From Bacteroidales bacterium (GTDB lineage: Bacteria > Bacteroidota > Bacteroidia > Bacteroidales > UBA3824), in assembly GCA_016293845.1 (NCBI GenBank), contig JAEDDH010000016.1, forward strand, positions 27,620 through 91,619: a stretch of DNA of 64,000 nt, given 5' to 3'. The number at the start of each line of letters is the position of its first letter. Position 1 is the stretch's first letter. Made by a program: the position numbers and the translations under genes. This document shows positions 42,866 to 51,297 of the stretch, piece after piece. Below the pieces are notes generated by a model. The model did no database searches and was not told the origin of the DNA. It worked only from the letters and a program-made list of their open reading frames with translations.

Positions 42866-43010
42866 AAAATCTGTAACTTTTTTTTTACAAAATTATAAAA
42901 ATAATTTTACTTAGCAAAAATCACATATATAAAACATTATATTTCAACGCTTTATATATTTTGTTAAAAAAAATATTAATCATTTTAACCAATAATTCAA
43001 GTAAAAAAAT
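42866..43010. other. AT-rich spacer upstream of the C69 dipeptidase
   Basis: No ORF or strong structure is visible. A -7-like box TATATTTG lies at 43011-43018, 22 bp before the dipeptidase ATG, without a clear -33 element. Confidence 0.4.
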
Positions 43011-43040
43011 TATATTTGGGTTGTAAAAAAATAAATAAAA

Positions 43041-44786
43041 ATGAAAAGCATACTTAACAAAACAGCAACAATTTTAACATCCATGCTAACGATAGCATTA
43101 ATAAATACTACCGCTGACGCCTGCACCAACTTTCTGATTACCAAATCGGCAAGCGGAGGAAACGGCAACATCATCACATACTCGGCAGATTCGCATCAAC
43201 TATACGGATGCCTTTATCACTATGCGGCAAAAGATTGGACCAAAGGCTCAATGCTCGAAATTTACGATTGGGACACAGGCAAACATCGTGGACAGATTCC
43301 GCAAGTGGAACACACCTTTAATGTAATAGGCAACCAAAACGAAAACCAAGTTACCATTGCCGAAACCACTTACGGCGGTTTGGCAAATCTGCAAGAACAA
43401 GATGGCGCAATTCTCGACTACGGAAGCCTTATTTACATAGCCCTTCAACGCTCAAAAACCGCTCGCGAAGCCATCAGAATTATGGCGGAACTTACTGATA
43501 AATACGGATATGCAAGCGAAGGCGAATCGTTTTCCATTGCCGACAAAAAAGAGGTTTGGATTATGGAGGTTATCGGCAAAGGCAACTTTGAAAAAGGTAT
43601 GGTATGGGTGGCTCGCCGTGTGCCCGATGGTTACATCTGCGCTCACGCCAACCAAGCACGCATCACCACTTTTAAATATCAGGGCAAAAACAAGTGGGAC
43701 GACCCAAAGGCCGACACTTTCAACTCGCGCGATGTAATTTCGTTTGCCATAAAAAACAATTTTTACAGCGGCAGCGACAAGGAATTCAGTTTTTCCGACG
43801 TTTACAACCCCGTAGATTTTGAAGGCGCAAGATTCTGCGACATAAGGGTTTGGGCGTTTTTTAAGGAGGCTGCACCAAAATCATTCGACAAAAATCAAAA
43901 ATATTGGGACTATGCCAAAGGCAATGTTCAACGTGCTGTACCTTACGAAGGAGGATGTCAAACACCAGCAAATTTCCCCACAAACCGTTTGCCGCTTTGG
44001 ATCAAACCCGATTGGCATTTTACCATTCATCAGGCAATGAACGCGATGCGCAACCATCTAGAAGGTACAGAGTTAGATATGTCGGTAGATGTTGGTGCAG
44101 GTCCATTCCACTGCCCTTACCGTATGCGTCCGCTCACCTTTGAGGTTGACGGCAAAACATATTTCAACGAACGCACCACAGCCACTCAGCAAACAGGTTT
44201 TGTGTTTGCAGCCCAAAGCCGCGACTGGATGCCCGACTATGTGGGCGGTCTTTTCTGGTTTGGCACCGACGATGCCGCTAACACAGTTTTCGCACCTTTT
44301 TATAGTAGCATCACCGAAATTCCTTACGAATATTCTGCTGAAAACGGCTCGATGATAGAGTGGAGCGACAATTCGTCGTTTTGGGTAAACAATATGATTT
44401 CTAACTGGGCTTACACTCGCTACAATCTTATTCACCCCGAAATCGAAAAAGTGCAACAGCAACAAGAAAAAGAATTTATAGAGCGAACCAAAGAAATTGA
44501 TAAACAAGCCATTGCATTAGGCAAAACCGACGAACAAGCGGCTATAAAACTACTCACAGATTTTTCGGTAAAAACTGGCTCACACCTTGTGGCAGAACGC
44601 AAAAAATTGTTCAACTATCTGTTTATGAAATATATGGACGGCAACGTTAAGACCAACGACGGAAACCAAAAACTCAAAGACAACGGTAGCGGCAAAGGCA
44701 TTCCCGAACTCACACAGCCTGGCTACGGCAAGAAGTGGGAAGAAAACGTGGCTCGTTCCACTGGCGACAAACTTTTAGAAAAATAA
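43041..44786 (+). CDS. C69 family dipeptidase (Ntn hydrolase)
   Basis: 581-aa exported peptidase of the PepD/U34 type that cleaves dipeptides. The signal peptide ends at TTADA, directly before Cys28 (CTNFLITKSASG). Family knowledge says the exposed N-terminal Cys is the nucleophile, so removal of the signal peptide would generate the active enzyme. Other family blocks are TYSADSHQLYG, AETTYGGLANLQEQDG, REAIRIMAELTDKYGYASEG and WIMEVIGKGNFEKGMVWVAR. An amino-acid symporter follows after 20 bp, suggesting peptide degradation with uptake of the products. Confidence 0.92.
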   Translation: MKSILNKTATILTSMLTIALINTTADACTNFLITKSASGGNGNIITYSADSHQLYGCLYHYAAKDWTKGSMLEIYDWDTGKHRGQIPQVEHTFNVIGNQNENQVTIAETTYGGLANLQEQDGAILDYGSLIYIALQRSKTAREAIRIMAELTDKYGYASEGESFSIADKKEVWIMEVIGKGNFEKGMVWVARRVPDGYICAHANQARITTFKYQGKNKWDDPKADTFNSRDVISFAIKNNFYSGSDKEFSFSDVYNPVDFEGARFCDIRVWAFFKEAAPKSFDKNQKYWDYAKGNVQRAVPYEGGCQTPANFPTNRLPLWIKPDWHFTIHQAMNAMRNHLEGTELDMSVDVGAGPFHCPYRMRPLTFEVDGKTYFNERTTATQQTGFVFAAQSRDWMPDYVGGLFWFGTDDAANTVFAPFYSSITEIPYEYSAENGSMIEWSDNSSFWVNNMISNWAYTRYNLIHPEIEKVQQQQEKEFIERTKEIDKQAIALGKTDEQAAIKLLTDFSVKTGSHLVAERKKLFNYLFMKYMDGNVKTNDGNQKLKDNGSGKGIPELTQPGYGKKWEENVARSTGDKLLEK

Positions 44787-44806
44787 AACATTAACTACGC
44801 AACGGT

Positions 44807-46051
44807 ATGAAAAATTTGAAATTTCCACTTTCGTGGCAGATATTCTTTGCGGGACTTACCGCCTACATATTTGGGTCGGCATTTCCAAGTGGAGGCATAG
44901 TGGCTGGATATTTGGGTACAATTTATATTAAAATACTGAGTTTCATACTCATACCGTTTGTGCTCACAGGCATAATTGCGGCAGTATCACAAATCACAAA
45001 CATTCAAACCATAGGCAGACTAACCATCAAAAACGTTCTCTGCGTACTTGCTGCACAGGCTATGGCAATGATAGCCGCAATTTCGTTGGCAAACATAATT
45101 TCACCCGGAAGTGGAGCCGACCTCAACTTTTCGGGTCAGTTTAGCAACGAAGATACACGAAACTTTGGCGATTTTATATCCGAAATGTTTCCAAGTAATA
45201 TATTTAAAGCGCTCACCAACAACAATTTATGCGCTATTGTATTATTTGCGGCAGTTTTCGGTTATTTTGTTACACGCTCTAAAGACAAGACAAGGATTTT
45301 TCTTACCAACTTTTTCAACTCGGCATCAGAAGTGATGATGCGTATTTCTACCTTTGCGGGACGACTTGCACCGTTTGGAATCTTTGGCATCATAGCCAAA
45401 ACCGCTGCCACCGAGGATATTGCAACACCTGTCAGCCGACTTCTTCCTTTTGTGATAACAGTGTTGACAGCCTTAGCCGTTCAAACGCTCGTAAGTTTGC
45501 CAATATTTGCAAAAATTGTAATTCGTTGCCGTCCGTTTCGCTTGATAAAAGCCTACGGTAGTGTACTTTACACTGCATTTTGCGTGTCGTCGGCGGCAGT
45601 GGCTTTGCCTTTGGCGGTAAACAGAATAAAAAAAGAAACGGGAGTTTCGCAGCAGATAGCCGATTTTTCAATGCCTCTGCACACACTCACCAACAACAGC
45701 GGCACAACCATTTACCTATTAATAGCCGCACTCTTTGTGGCACAGGCCTTTGGCATTAGCATACCGATAGTGGAACAGATAATACTCGCATTTGCCGTGT
45801 GGCTGATTACTGTGGGCGTTACCAACGTGCCGTTAAAGTTCACAATAATGCTTTTGCCAGTGCTCTGTTATATGGGAATGCCCATCGAAGGCGCAGGACT
45901 TGTGGTAGTGTGCGACATACTGTTCGCATCGTTATGTTCGTTTGTGGATATGTGGACACACGTTTGCTGCACCGCCGCCGTTGCTGCCTCCGAAGGCGAA
46001 AAACTCAATATCGATAATCCGATTGGCAATGCCCGTAATGGGCAAAAATAA
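44807..46051 (+). CDS. Dicarboxylate/amino-acid:cation symporter (DAACS family)
   Basis: 414-aa inner-membrane transporter with 8 predicted helices plus re-entrant loops. Hallmarks are PFVLTGIIAAVSQI, the serine-rich region SSAAVALPLAVNRIKKETGV, and TNNSGTTIYLLIAALFVAQ (a variant of the NxDGT transport motif). MPIEGAGLVVVCDILFASL is the C-terminal substrate region. It lies 20 bp after the C69 dipeptidase, so the operon probably takes up acidic or neutral amino acids released by that enzyme. The substrate is not determinable here. Confidence 0.88.
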   Translation: MKNLKFPLSWQIFFAGLTAYIFGSAFPSGGIVAGYLGTIYIKILSFILIPFVLTGIIAAVSQITNIQTIGRLTIKNVLCVLAAQAMAMIAAISLANIISPGSGADLNFSGQFSNEDTRNFGDFISEMFPSNIFKALTNNNLCAIVLFAAVFGYFVTRSKDKTRIFLTNFFNSASEVMMRISTFAGRLAPFGIFGIIAKTAATEDIATPVSRLLPFVITVLTALAVQTLVSLPIFAKIVIRCRPFRLIKAYGSVLYTAFCVSSAAVALPLAVNRIKKETGVSQQIADFSMPLHTLTNNSGTTIYLLIAALFVAQAFGISIPIVEQIILAFAVWLITVGVTNVPLKFTIMLLPVLCYMGMPIEGAGLVVVCDILFASLCSFVDMWTHVCCTAAVAASEGEKLNIDNPIGNARNGQK

Positions 46052-46062
46052 ATGCCACTACC

Positions 46063-46584
46063 CTATTCTGCGGGATAGCAGTTGAGATAATTCTGACGCA
46101 GACGGCTTTGCATATCTACCATTTGAAGCGCAGTAACAGCAGCCTCGTCGCCCTTGTTGCCAAGTTTTCCGCCAGCACGCTCTTGGGCTTGCTCCAAATT
46201 ATTAGTAGTCAGCACTCCGAAGATAACAGGCTGATTATACTTGATATTCAGTTCGGTAACGCCTTGTGTAACGCTCTGGCAAATGAAATCGAAATGGCGG
46301 GTTTCTCCTTGAATAACGCAACCGAGCACAATCACAGCATCTACATCGGTGTATTCCAAGAGGTTTTGAGCGGCGAGAGTCAACTCAAAAGTTCCGGGCA
46401 CCGACACCGAAATAATATTGTCTTCCTTAACTTCGTGTTTAAGAAGGGTCTGTTTAGCACCATTGAAAAGTGCCGAAGTAATCTCCTTGTTCCATTGAGC
46501 CACAGCGATACCGATTTTCATATCGCTGCCGTTAGGGATTTCAGCATCCCCAAAATCAGATAAATTTTTAAGATTTGAAGCCAT
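46063..46584 (-). CDS. ribH: 6,7-dimethyl-8-ribityllumazine synthase
   Basis: Penultimate enzyme of riboflavin synthesis. From MASNLKNLSDFG (ATG 46584) it has 173 aa, matching the family. Signature parts are GIAVAQWNKEITSALFNGAK, SVPGTFELTLAAQNLL, AVIVLGCVIQGETRHFDFIC and PVIFGVLTTNNLEQAQERAG. A second in-frame ATG at 46611 overlaps the stop of the upstream gene as ATGA, so translational coupling to the toxin-partner gene is possible. No other rib genes and no FMN riboswitch are next to it. Confidence 0.95.
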   Translation of the reverse strand: MASNLKNLSDFGDAEIPNGSDMKIGIAVAQWNKEITSALFNGAKQTLLKHEVKEDNIISVSVPGTFELTLAAQNLLEYTDVDAVIVLGCVIQGETRHFDFICQSVTQGVTELNIKYNQPVIFGVLTTNNLEQAQERAGGKLGNKGDEAAVTALQMVDMQSRLRQNYLNCYPAE

Positions 46585-46607
46585 ATTTATAATGTTAAAT
46601 AATTTTA

Positions 46608-47078
46608 TCAAAAACCACCCTCAAAGTAACTCCGCGCTATATAAGGCGAAGGCTCGTAATATGCACTGCAATTATAATTGTCGAGGGTTTTACAAATATC
46701 ATTGTTGTAGACACGGATAATAGCCTGCGCATAATCCTCACCTACACGCATAGTATTCAATATCAAGCGTTTATATACTTTACCCATTTGAGTTTCGGTA
46801 GGAATCTGCGAACAATACTTAGGGTCTACCGCCGATACATCAAACGAACCATTAGTAAGCGAAAATTCATCAATCCATTCAGATGCAGTTTGCAACGGAT
46901 TCTGAGAATGAAGAACATTTGCCGAAGATAGTTTTTTAGCCAACTCAGTGTAACCCATCTTGTTAACAGTGTATCCATTAGGCTGCTTTATCTGCCGCGA
47001 AACTTTCTCTATCATATAACAGACAAAATAAAGGTCGTTTTCTGTTAGATCTTCATCAGGGAAAAATATGTTTTTCAT
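46608..47078 (-). CDS. Unrecognised partner of the DUF3990 toxin-like protein (possible antitoxin)
   Basis: 156 aa from MKNIFFPDEDLTENDLYFVC (ATG 47078), overlapping the toxin-like gene by ATGA. The first 75 residues (CYMIEKVSRQIKQPNGYTVN, KMGYTELAKKLSSANVLHS) resemble the helical DUF3791-type proteins that often accompany DUF3990. The second half (YKRLILNTMRVGEDYAQAII, then SAYYEPSPYIARSYFEGGF) has no match I know. Gene order and overlap suggest an antidote or regulator, but the order is toxin first, opposite to many TA pairs. No DNA-binding motif is obvious. Confidence 0.6.
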   Translation of the reverse strand: MKNIFFPDEDLTENDLYFVCYMIEKVSRQIKQPNGYTVNKMGYTELAKKLSSANVLHSQNPLQTASEWIDEFSLTNGSFDVSAVDPKYCSQIPTETQMGKVYKRLILNTMRVGEDYAQAIIRVYNNDICKTLDNYNCSAYYEPSPYIARSYFEGGF

Positions 47079-47536
47079 AATAAATAACAATTTTGATAAA
47101 CAATTGATTTTAAGGCATTTTCTGTGGAAAAAAATATTTGGTTGGTAGGATGTTTAAACTTAGCCAACACCCAAAAAGCCTCGCGCGAGATAATTCCCGA
47201 AGCATAATCCTCCACATAATCCCAAATCTGATCGTCGGCCATAGGTCCTTCTACCATATCATAATTATGTTCTACGCCAAGCCGGCACGACAATACAAAA
47301 TTGAGCCAATCTTCGGTCATTGAATCAAACCTAAGTATTTTTAAATCAGGATTTTCAACATATTGATAAACCGAAACCACGCTACCATTTTTACGACTTA
47401 AAGCCCAACGTTGAGCCTGTTTTTCAAAACGGGTGCAATAAAAACCAAAGCCGAAATCCTTATAAAATCCGCTTACTAAGATTTTAGGATTCGAAACTTC
47501 AATATTACTGCCGTGATATATCAGACCATTTTTCAT
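47075..47536 (-). CDS. DUF3990 protein, ADP-ribosyltransferase-like toxin
   Basis: 153 aa. The pattern IYHGSN (His8), then DFGFGFYCTRFEKQAQRWA (Tyr33), GPMADDQIWDYVEDYASG and NQIFFSTENAL (Gln133) matches DUF3990. That family has an ADP-ribosyltransferase fold in which the third catalytic position is often Gln or Glu. Such proteins are usually one half of a type II-like toxin-antitoxin module. It is followed, with a 4-bp ATGA overlap, by the 156-aa gene and then ribH. The catalytic triad assignment is inference from family alignment. Confidence 0.8.
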   Translation of the reverse strand: MKNGLIYHGSNIEVSNPKILVSGFYKDFGFGFYCTRFEKQAQRWALSRKNGSVVSVYQYVENPDLKILRFDSMTEDWLNFVLSCRLGVEHNYDMVEGPMADDQIWDYVEDYASGIISREAFWVLAKFKHPTNQIFFSTENALKSIVYQNCYLL

Positions 47537-47556
47537 ATCGCAAAAATAAAAACATT

Positions 47557-47587
47557 TTTGCTTTTATGGCAAAAATCTATAACTTTA
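47557..47587 (+). promoter_or_regulatory. Promoter of the 182-aa membrane protein
   Basis: TTTG (47557-47560), a 19-nt spacer and TAACTTTA (47580-47587) lie 14 bp before the ATG; the last base deviates from TAnnTTTG. Confidence 0.5.
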
Positions 47588-47600
47588 CAAACAAAAAAAA

Positions 47601-48149
47601 ATGAAGAAATTCATCATAATATTCGGTATAATCACAGCATTGCTGGTAGTTGTAGCGCTCAAAGACCATAATTTCTGGGTGATGGTAATTTCTGTGGCAA
47701 TGGTGGCTATCGAGATACGATTGTACAGATGGTGGCTACGGCGCGACGAACGTTTGCTAAAAGAAATTGCAAGCGGTCTATTTTTTGAACCTGAACACAT
47801 CATGGGTAGTACAGCCACATACTATTTCGACGGGCACTACTACAACCTTATGCTCAAAAATGATAATTTGTTTTTGCTAAGCGAGGCAAAATTGCGCAAA
47901 GAATCTGAAAAACAGAACTTTATAGATACCGAAAAAGAGATGTCGGCTCTGCAAACAATTCTTCAACCAACATACAGCAACATCTCCACCACAAGCGAAA
48001 TGTCGTCGGACGGCAAGCGAGCTGCGTTTGCAATAAAAATACCTGTCAACGAGGAGAATATCAAAGGGTTAAACGATATAATGAACCGTTTTACGCAGAT
48101 AATCGGAGCGTATACCGAAAGCGATGAAATTAGCCAAACAACCAATTAA
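47601..48149 (+). CDS. Small membrane-anchored protein of unknown function
   Basis: 182 aa. Two N-terminal hydrophobic helices (MKKFIIIFGIITALLVVVAL and FWVMVISVAMVAIEIRLYRW) are followed by a basic WWLRRDERLLKEI and a soluble C-terminal part rich in charged residues. I do not recognise the family. A strong promoter-like sequence precedes it, and its stop interlocks with the convergent metalloprotease stop (48146-48149). Confidence 0.65.
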   Translation: MKKFIIIFGIITALLVVVALKDHNFWVMVISVAMVAIEIRLYRWWLRRDERLLKEIASGLFFEPEHIMGSTATYYFDGHYYNLMLKNDNLFLLSEAKLRKESEKQNFIDTEKEMSALQTILQPTYSNISTTSEMSSDGKRAAFAIKIPVNEENIKGLNDIMNRFTQIIGAYTESDEISQTTN

Positions 48150-49555
48150 TCAAGCACTTCGAGTTCGCCTTTGTACTCAATCACAGGCGGAAGGTTTTTG
48201 GGGAGGTCCACAGCCAAAAGCGAGATAAAATAATCGGAAGGTATTTTGGTGCAATTGTCGTTAAGTGACTCTACCTTAATATAATACTTGCCATTATTAA
48301 AATCAGAAATATCAAGTTCAATCGTCGCATCTTTGGTATTAATATAAAAGGTGTCGATGGGCTGCAAATCCTTACCATAAAGCACGGCGCGTATGCCTGC
48401 AAACTCCATCAAACCAGGCTCAATCACAAGTTTGCGATGGTGAAAATGCTTGATAACGTAGTCGCTCGAAAACTCAAACCAATCTTCATCGGTCATAGGT
48501 TTGCCCTTGCCGTCAAGAGGTGTGTGCAAAGTGTGATGCTGACGGCTACCCAAAGGAAGCGCAGTGGCGGCACGTGGTGAAAAATCAGGTTCGTAACCAT
48601 CGGGCAACGAGGCAAAACCATTTTTTTCGCCTGTAAAATCAATGCGCCAACGGTCGGAATGTCGCTTATTATCAAGCGTATAGAGCATCACCGACTTTTG
48701 CATACGTGTAAATTGTGTGCGGCACTCCTTGTTTTGCGTATACGACATTATATTGTCGGTTTGTGGTGCATAGCGATTGCCCCAACGGTCGGTAACACCT
48801 TCATTATCAACATAATTGCAATGCGAATCGGTAACACGGCGGAGGTATGGTTGGGCGTAAGTATCAGCAAGACCGTCGCCATTTATTTCCACGTTTCTAC
48901 CTCGGGCAAAAAGTCCACGGCGAAAAACAGTAGTGTCAACAGATTCTTGACGGTGCTTGCCACGGTGATAATAACGATGAGTGTGATGAAGTCCGAGGAA
49001 ATGCCCCATTTCGTGCACTGCCACCGAAGGCGAACCGCTTGGAATAGTGGCTATGGTATTGCTAAAATGATTGTAACAGCCTGTAAATGCGAGATTTCGG
49101 TTCTTTTTGCCGGGTTTGGCAAGCCATCCCGCCAACATAATATTCACCACGCCACGTTTGTGGTGTAAATGGCTCTGAATAGGCGCGTTAGAAAAATAAC
49201 CGAACTTCTGAAACCGCTTTTTTTGAAATTTTTCTACATCAGAGAGGTAAAAAACAATCTTTGTATTATTGGCAGTAAACAGCGTATTGAGACTGATAAT
49301 CAGGCGTTTGATTTCGATATCGGTAGGAAGATTTTCACCGCCGAAAGCCCAAATCTGCACCGGCACTGCATACATCGGAGTAGAATCGTTATCATAATGA
49401 ATATCAGAAAGATAACGTTCAAGAAAAGCATTATTACCAATCCACGGCTTGCAAAAAATATGCTTGTGATGATACTTAGAGAAATCAGTCTGCGCAAAAA
49501 GACTGATATTCAAGAATATCAAAAAGATGGGCAATATTTTTTGCAAATTGGTCAT
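48146..49555 (-). CDS. Secreted zinc metalloprotease (metzincin, M43-like)
   Basis: 469 aa from MTNLQKILPIFLIFLN (ATG 49555). The signal peptide ends near SLFAQ. The active site is AVHEMGHFLGLHHTH, i.e. HExxHxxGxxH with His181, Glu182, His185 and His191, so zinc ligands and catalytic Glu are present. The Met-turn is DNIMSYTQN. A C-terminal beta-sandwich (about 370-469: FSSDYVIKHFHHRKLVIEP, YYIKVESLN) resembles pre-peptidase C-terminal domains. The architecture suggests an extracellular or surface protease. No secretion-system gene lies next to it. Confidence 0.85.
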   Translation of the reverse strand: MTNLQKILPIFLIFLNISLFAQTDFSKYHHKHIFCKPWIGNNAFLERYLSDIHYDNDSTPMYAVPVQIWAFGGENLPTDIEIKRLIISLNTLFTANNTKIVFYLSDVEKFQKKRFQKFGYFSNAPIQSHLHHKRGVVNIMLAGWLAKPGKKNRNLAFTGCYNHFSNTIATIPSGSPSVAVHEMGHFLGLHHTHRYYHRGKHRQESVDTTVFRRGLFARGRNVEINGDGLADTYAQPYLRRVTDSHCNYVDNEGVTDRWGNRYAPQTDNIMSYTQNKECRTQFTRMQKSVMLYTLDNKRHSDRWRIDFTGEKNGFASLPDGYEPDFSPRAATALPLGSRQHHTLHTPLDGKGKPMTDEDWFEFSSDYVIKHFHHRKLVIEPGLMEFAGIRAVLYGKDLQPIDTFYINTKDATIELDISDFNNGKYYIKVESLNDNCTKIPSDYFISLLAVDLPKNLPPVIEYKGELEVLD

Positions 49556-49674
49556 TAAAAACAATTATTCAACAACATAAAAGATTTAAGTTCATTACAC
49601 AAAAATACAAAACTTTTCGTAATAAGCGAAAAAACACTATCTTTGTGATACAAAGTTACAAATACTTTACCACA

Positions 49675-51254
49675 ATGAAAGAACTACCTATTGGAATACA
49701 GACAATTTCGGAAACATCAATCGAAATTGCGTTTACATAGACAAGACTGAATTAATATACAATTTAGTCTCACAGATGAAGTATTATTTTCTCTCCCGTC
49801 CTCGACGCTTTGGCAAATCATTGCTAATTAGCACATTGCAAGCATATTTCGAGGGACGTAAAGAATTGTTTAAAGGCTTAAAAATCGAAAGTCTCGAAAC
49901 AAAATGGGAGCAATATCCTGTGGTAGAAATATCGTTTGCCAAATGCAAGTCGAAACAATTGAACGAGATAGTGAAATTTGTGTCTATTGAATTGTCTAAA
50001 CAAGAATTAAAATATGGACTTGTAGATAAAGTTGAAAGCGTGGATGATAACAAAAAACCAAATACCAATTTCAACCTTCGGCTTGAAAGAATCATCGAAA
50101 CAGCGCATCAACAAACAGGGAAACTGGTAGTTGTATTAATCGACGAGTACGATGCATTAATGCTGAATACCATCACCGACATAAAAGTTCAAGACGAGGT
50201 GCGGACACATTTAAACAACCTCTTTTCGCCGCTCAAAGACCTTGACCCAATTTTAAGATTTCTGATTTTGACAGGAATCACAAAACTCAGCCAAATGTCG
50301 ATTTTCTCGGCTCTCAACAATTTGAAAGACATATCTTTAAGTCCAAAATATGGTACTTTGTGCGGCATTACCGATAATGAATTGCGCACCACATTGAAAG
50401 ATTATGTTGAAGACTTTGCCAACGAATTGGGAGTTGACTTTGAAACAATGATTTCGTTGCTCAAACAGCGTTACGACGGCTATCATTTTGCCAAAAAATG
50501 CGACGGTGTTTTTAATCCGTACAGTCTTTTTAATGCATTAACCGACAAGGATTTTCAAGATTATTGGGTACGCACGTCCACACCATCATCGCTCATTGCA
50601 TTGCTAAGACAAAACACTGGACTGCAAATCAACGAGATGGAAGGCATTTATATGAGCAGCGGACGTTTCGACGTGCCCATCGAGCGTGTCAGCGCCATTG
50701 TTCCGTTTCTTTATCAGAACGGCTACCTCACCATCAAGAGTTACGATCCTGATTTCAACCAATACATTATCGGATTTCCAAATCAGGAAGTAAGAGGCTG
50801 ATTTTCTGATAGTTTGATTAATTATTACATCAAAGAGGACATCGGTTTTGGCAACGATATATTCCGTCGGTCTATCGTTACTGCAATCAAAGAGGACAAT
50901 CCAGAAACACTTTTAACTAATCTAAAAGATTTTCTAAGCACAATTTCATACCCAAACGACGACGCCCCCGAATGGTATTACCAAAACCTATTGTACGCAA
51001 TTTTATCAACTTGCGGGCTTAATGTGCAAACTGAAATCCGCACCTCGTCGAGACGAATCGACTTTGTGGTATTGTCGCCAAAATCTATCTTCATCTTCGA
51101 GTTTAAACTCAACAAATCTGCACAAGAGGCTCTATCCCAAATCGATGAAAAAGACTACGCCAACAAATTCTCATTTGAAGGCAAGCACATTTGGAAAATC
51201 GGCGTAAACTTTTCAAGCAAAAAGAGGACGGTGGATGAGTGGGTGATAGCATAA
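49675..51254 (+). pseudogene. AAA-ATPase/PD-(D/E)XK nuclease family protein, frameshift plus internal stop
   Basis: The 5' end reads MKELPIGIQT, then an early stop. The downstream frame continues NFGNINRNCVYIDKTELIYN and KYYFLSRPRRFGKSLLIST, so one base is missing near codon 9. The AAA part continues with VVLIDEYDALML. In-frame TGA at 50799-50801 (after FPNQEVRG) interrupts before FSDSLINYY and the PD-(D/E)XK part (RIDFVVLSPKSIFIFEFKLN). Together the pieces make about 525 residues, the normal size of this very common Bacteroidota family of unknown role. A promoter-like TATCTTTG lies at 49638-49645. Confidence 0.85.
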
Positions 51255-51293
51255 AATCAAAGGAACGGCATCACCCATACCTTTCCTTTGATT
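51255..51293. terminator. Hairpin between convergent genes, probable terminator
   Basis: A 10-bp perfect inverted repeat AATCAAAGGA/TCCTTTGATT (51255-51264, 51284-51293) around a 19-nt loop lies between the nuclease pseudogene and the Rel gene. Tails are only moderately T-rich. Confidence 0.6.
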
Positions 51294-51297
51294 ATAC

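Noticed and set aside
46585..46607. FMN riboswitch before ribH
   Set aside because: The 23-bp gap is too short and has no conserved element.
4617..50801. TGA read as a sense codon (recoded genetic code)
   Set aside because: Several confident genes end in TGA (for example res), and the broken genes also carry frameshifts and a TAA, so decay or error explains the stops.
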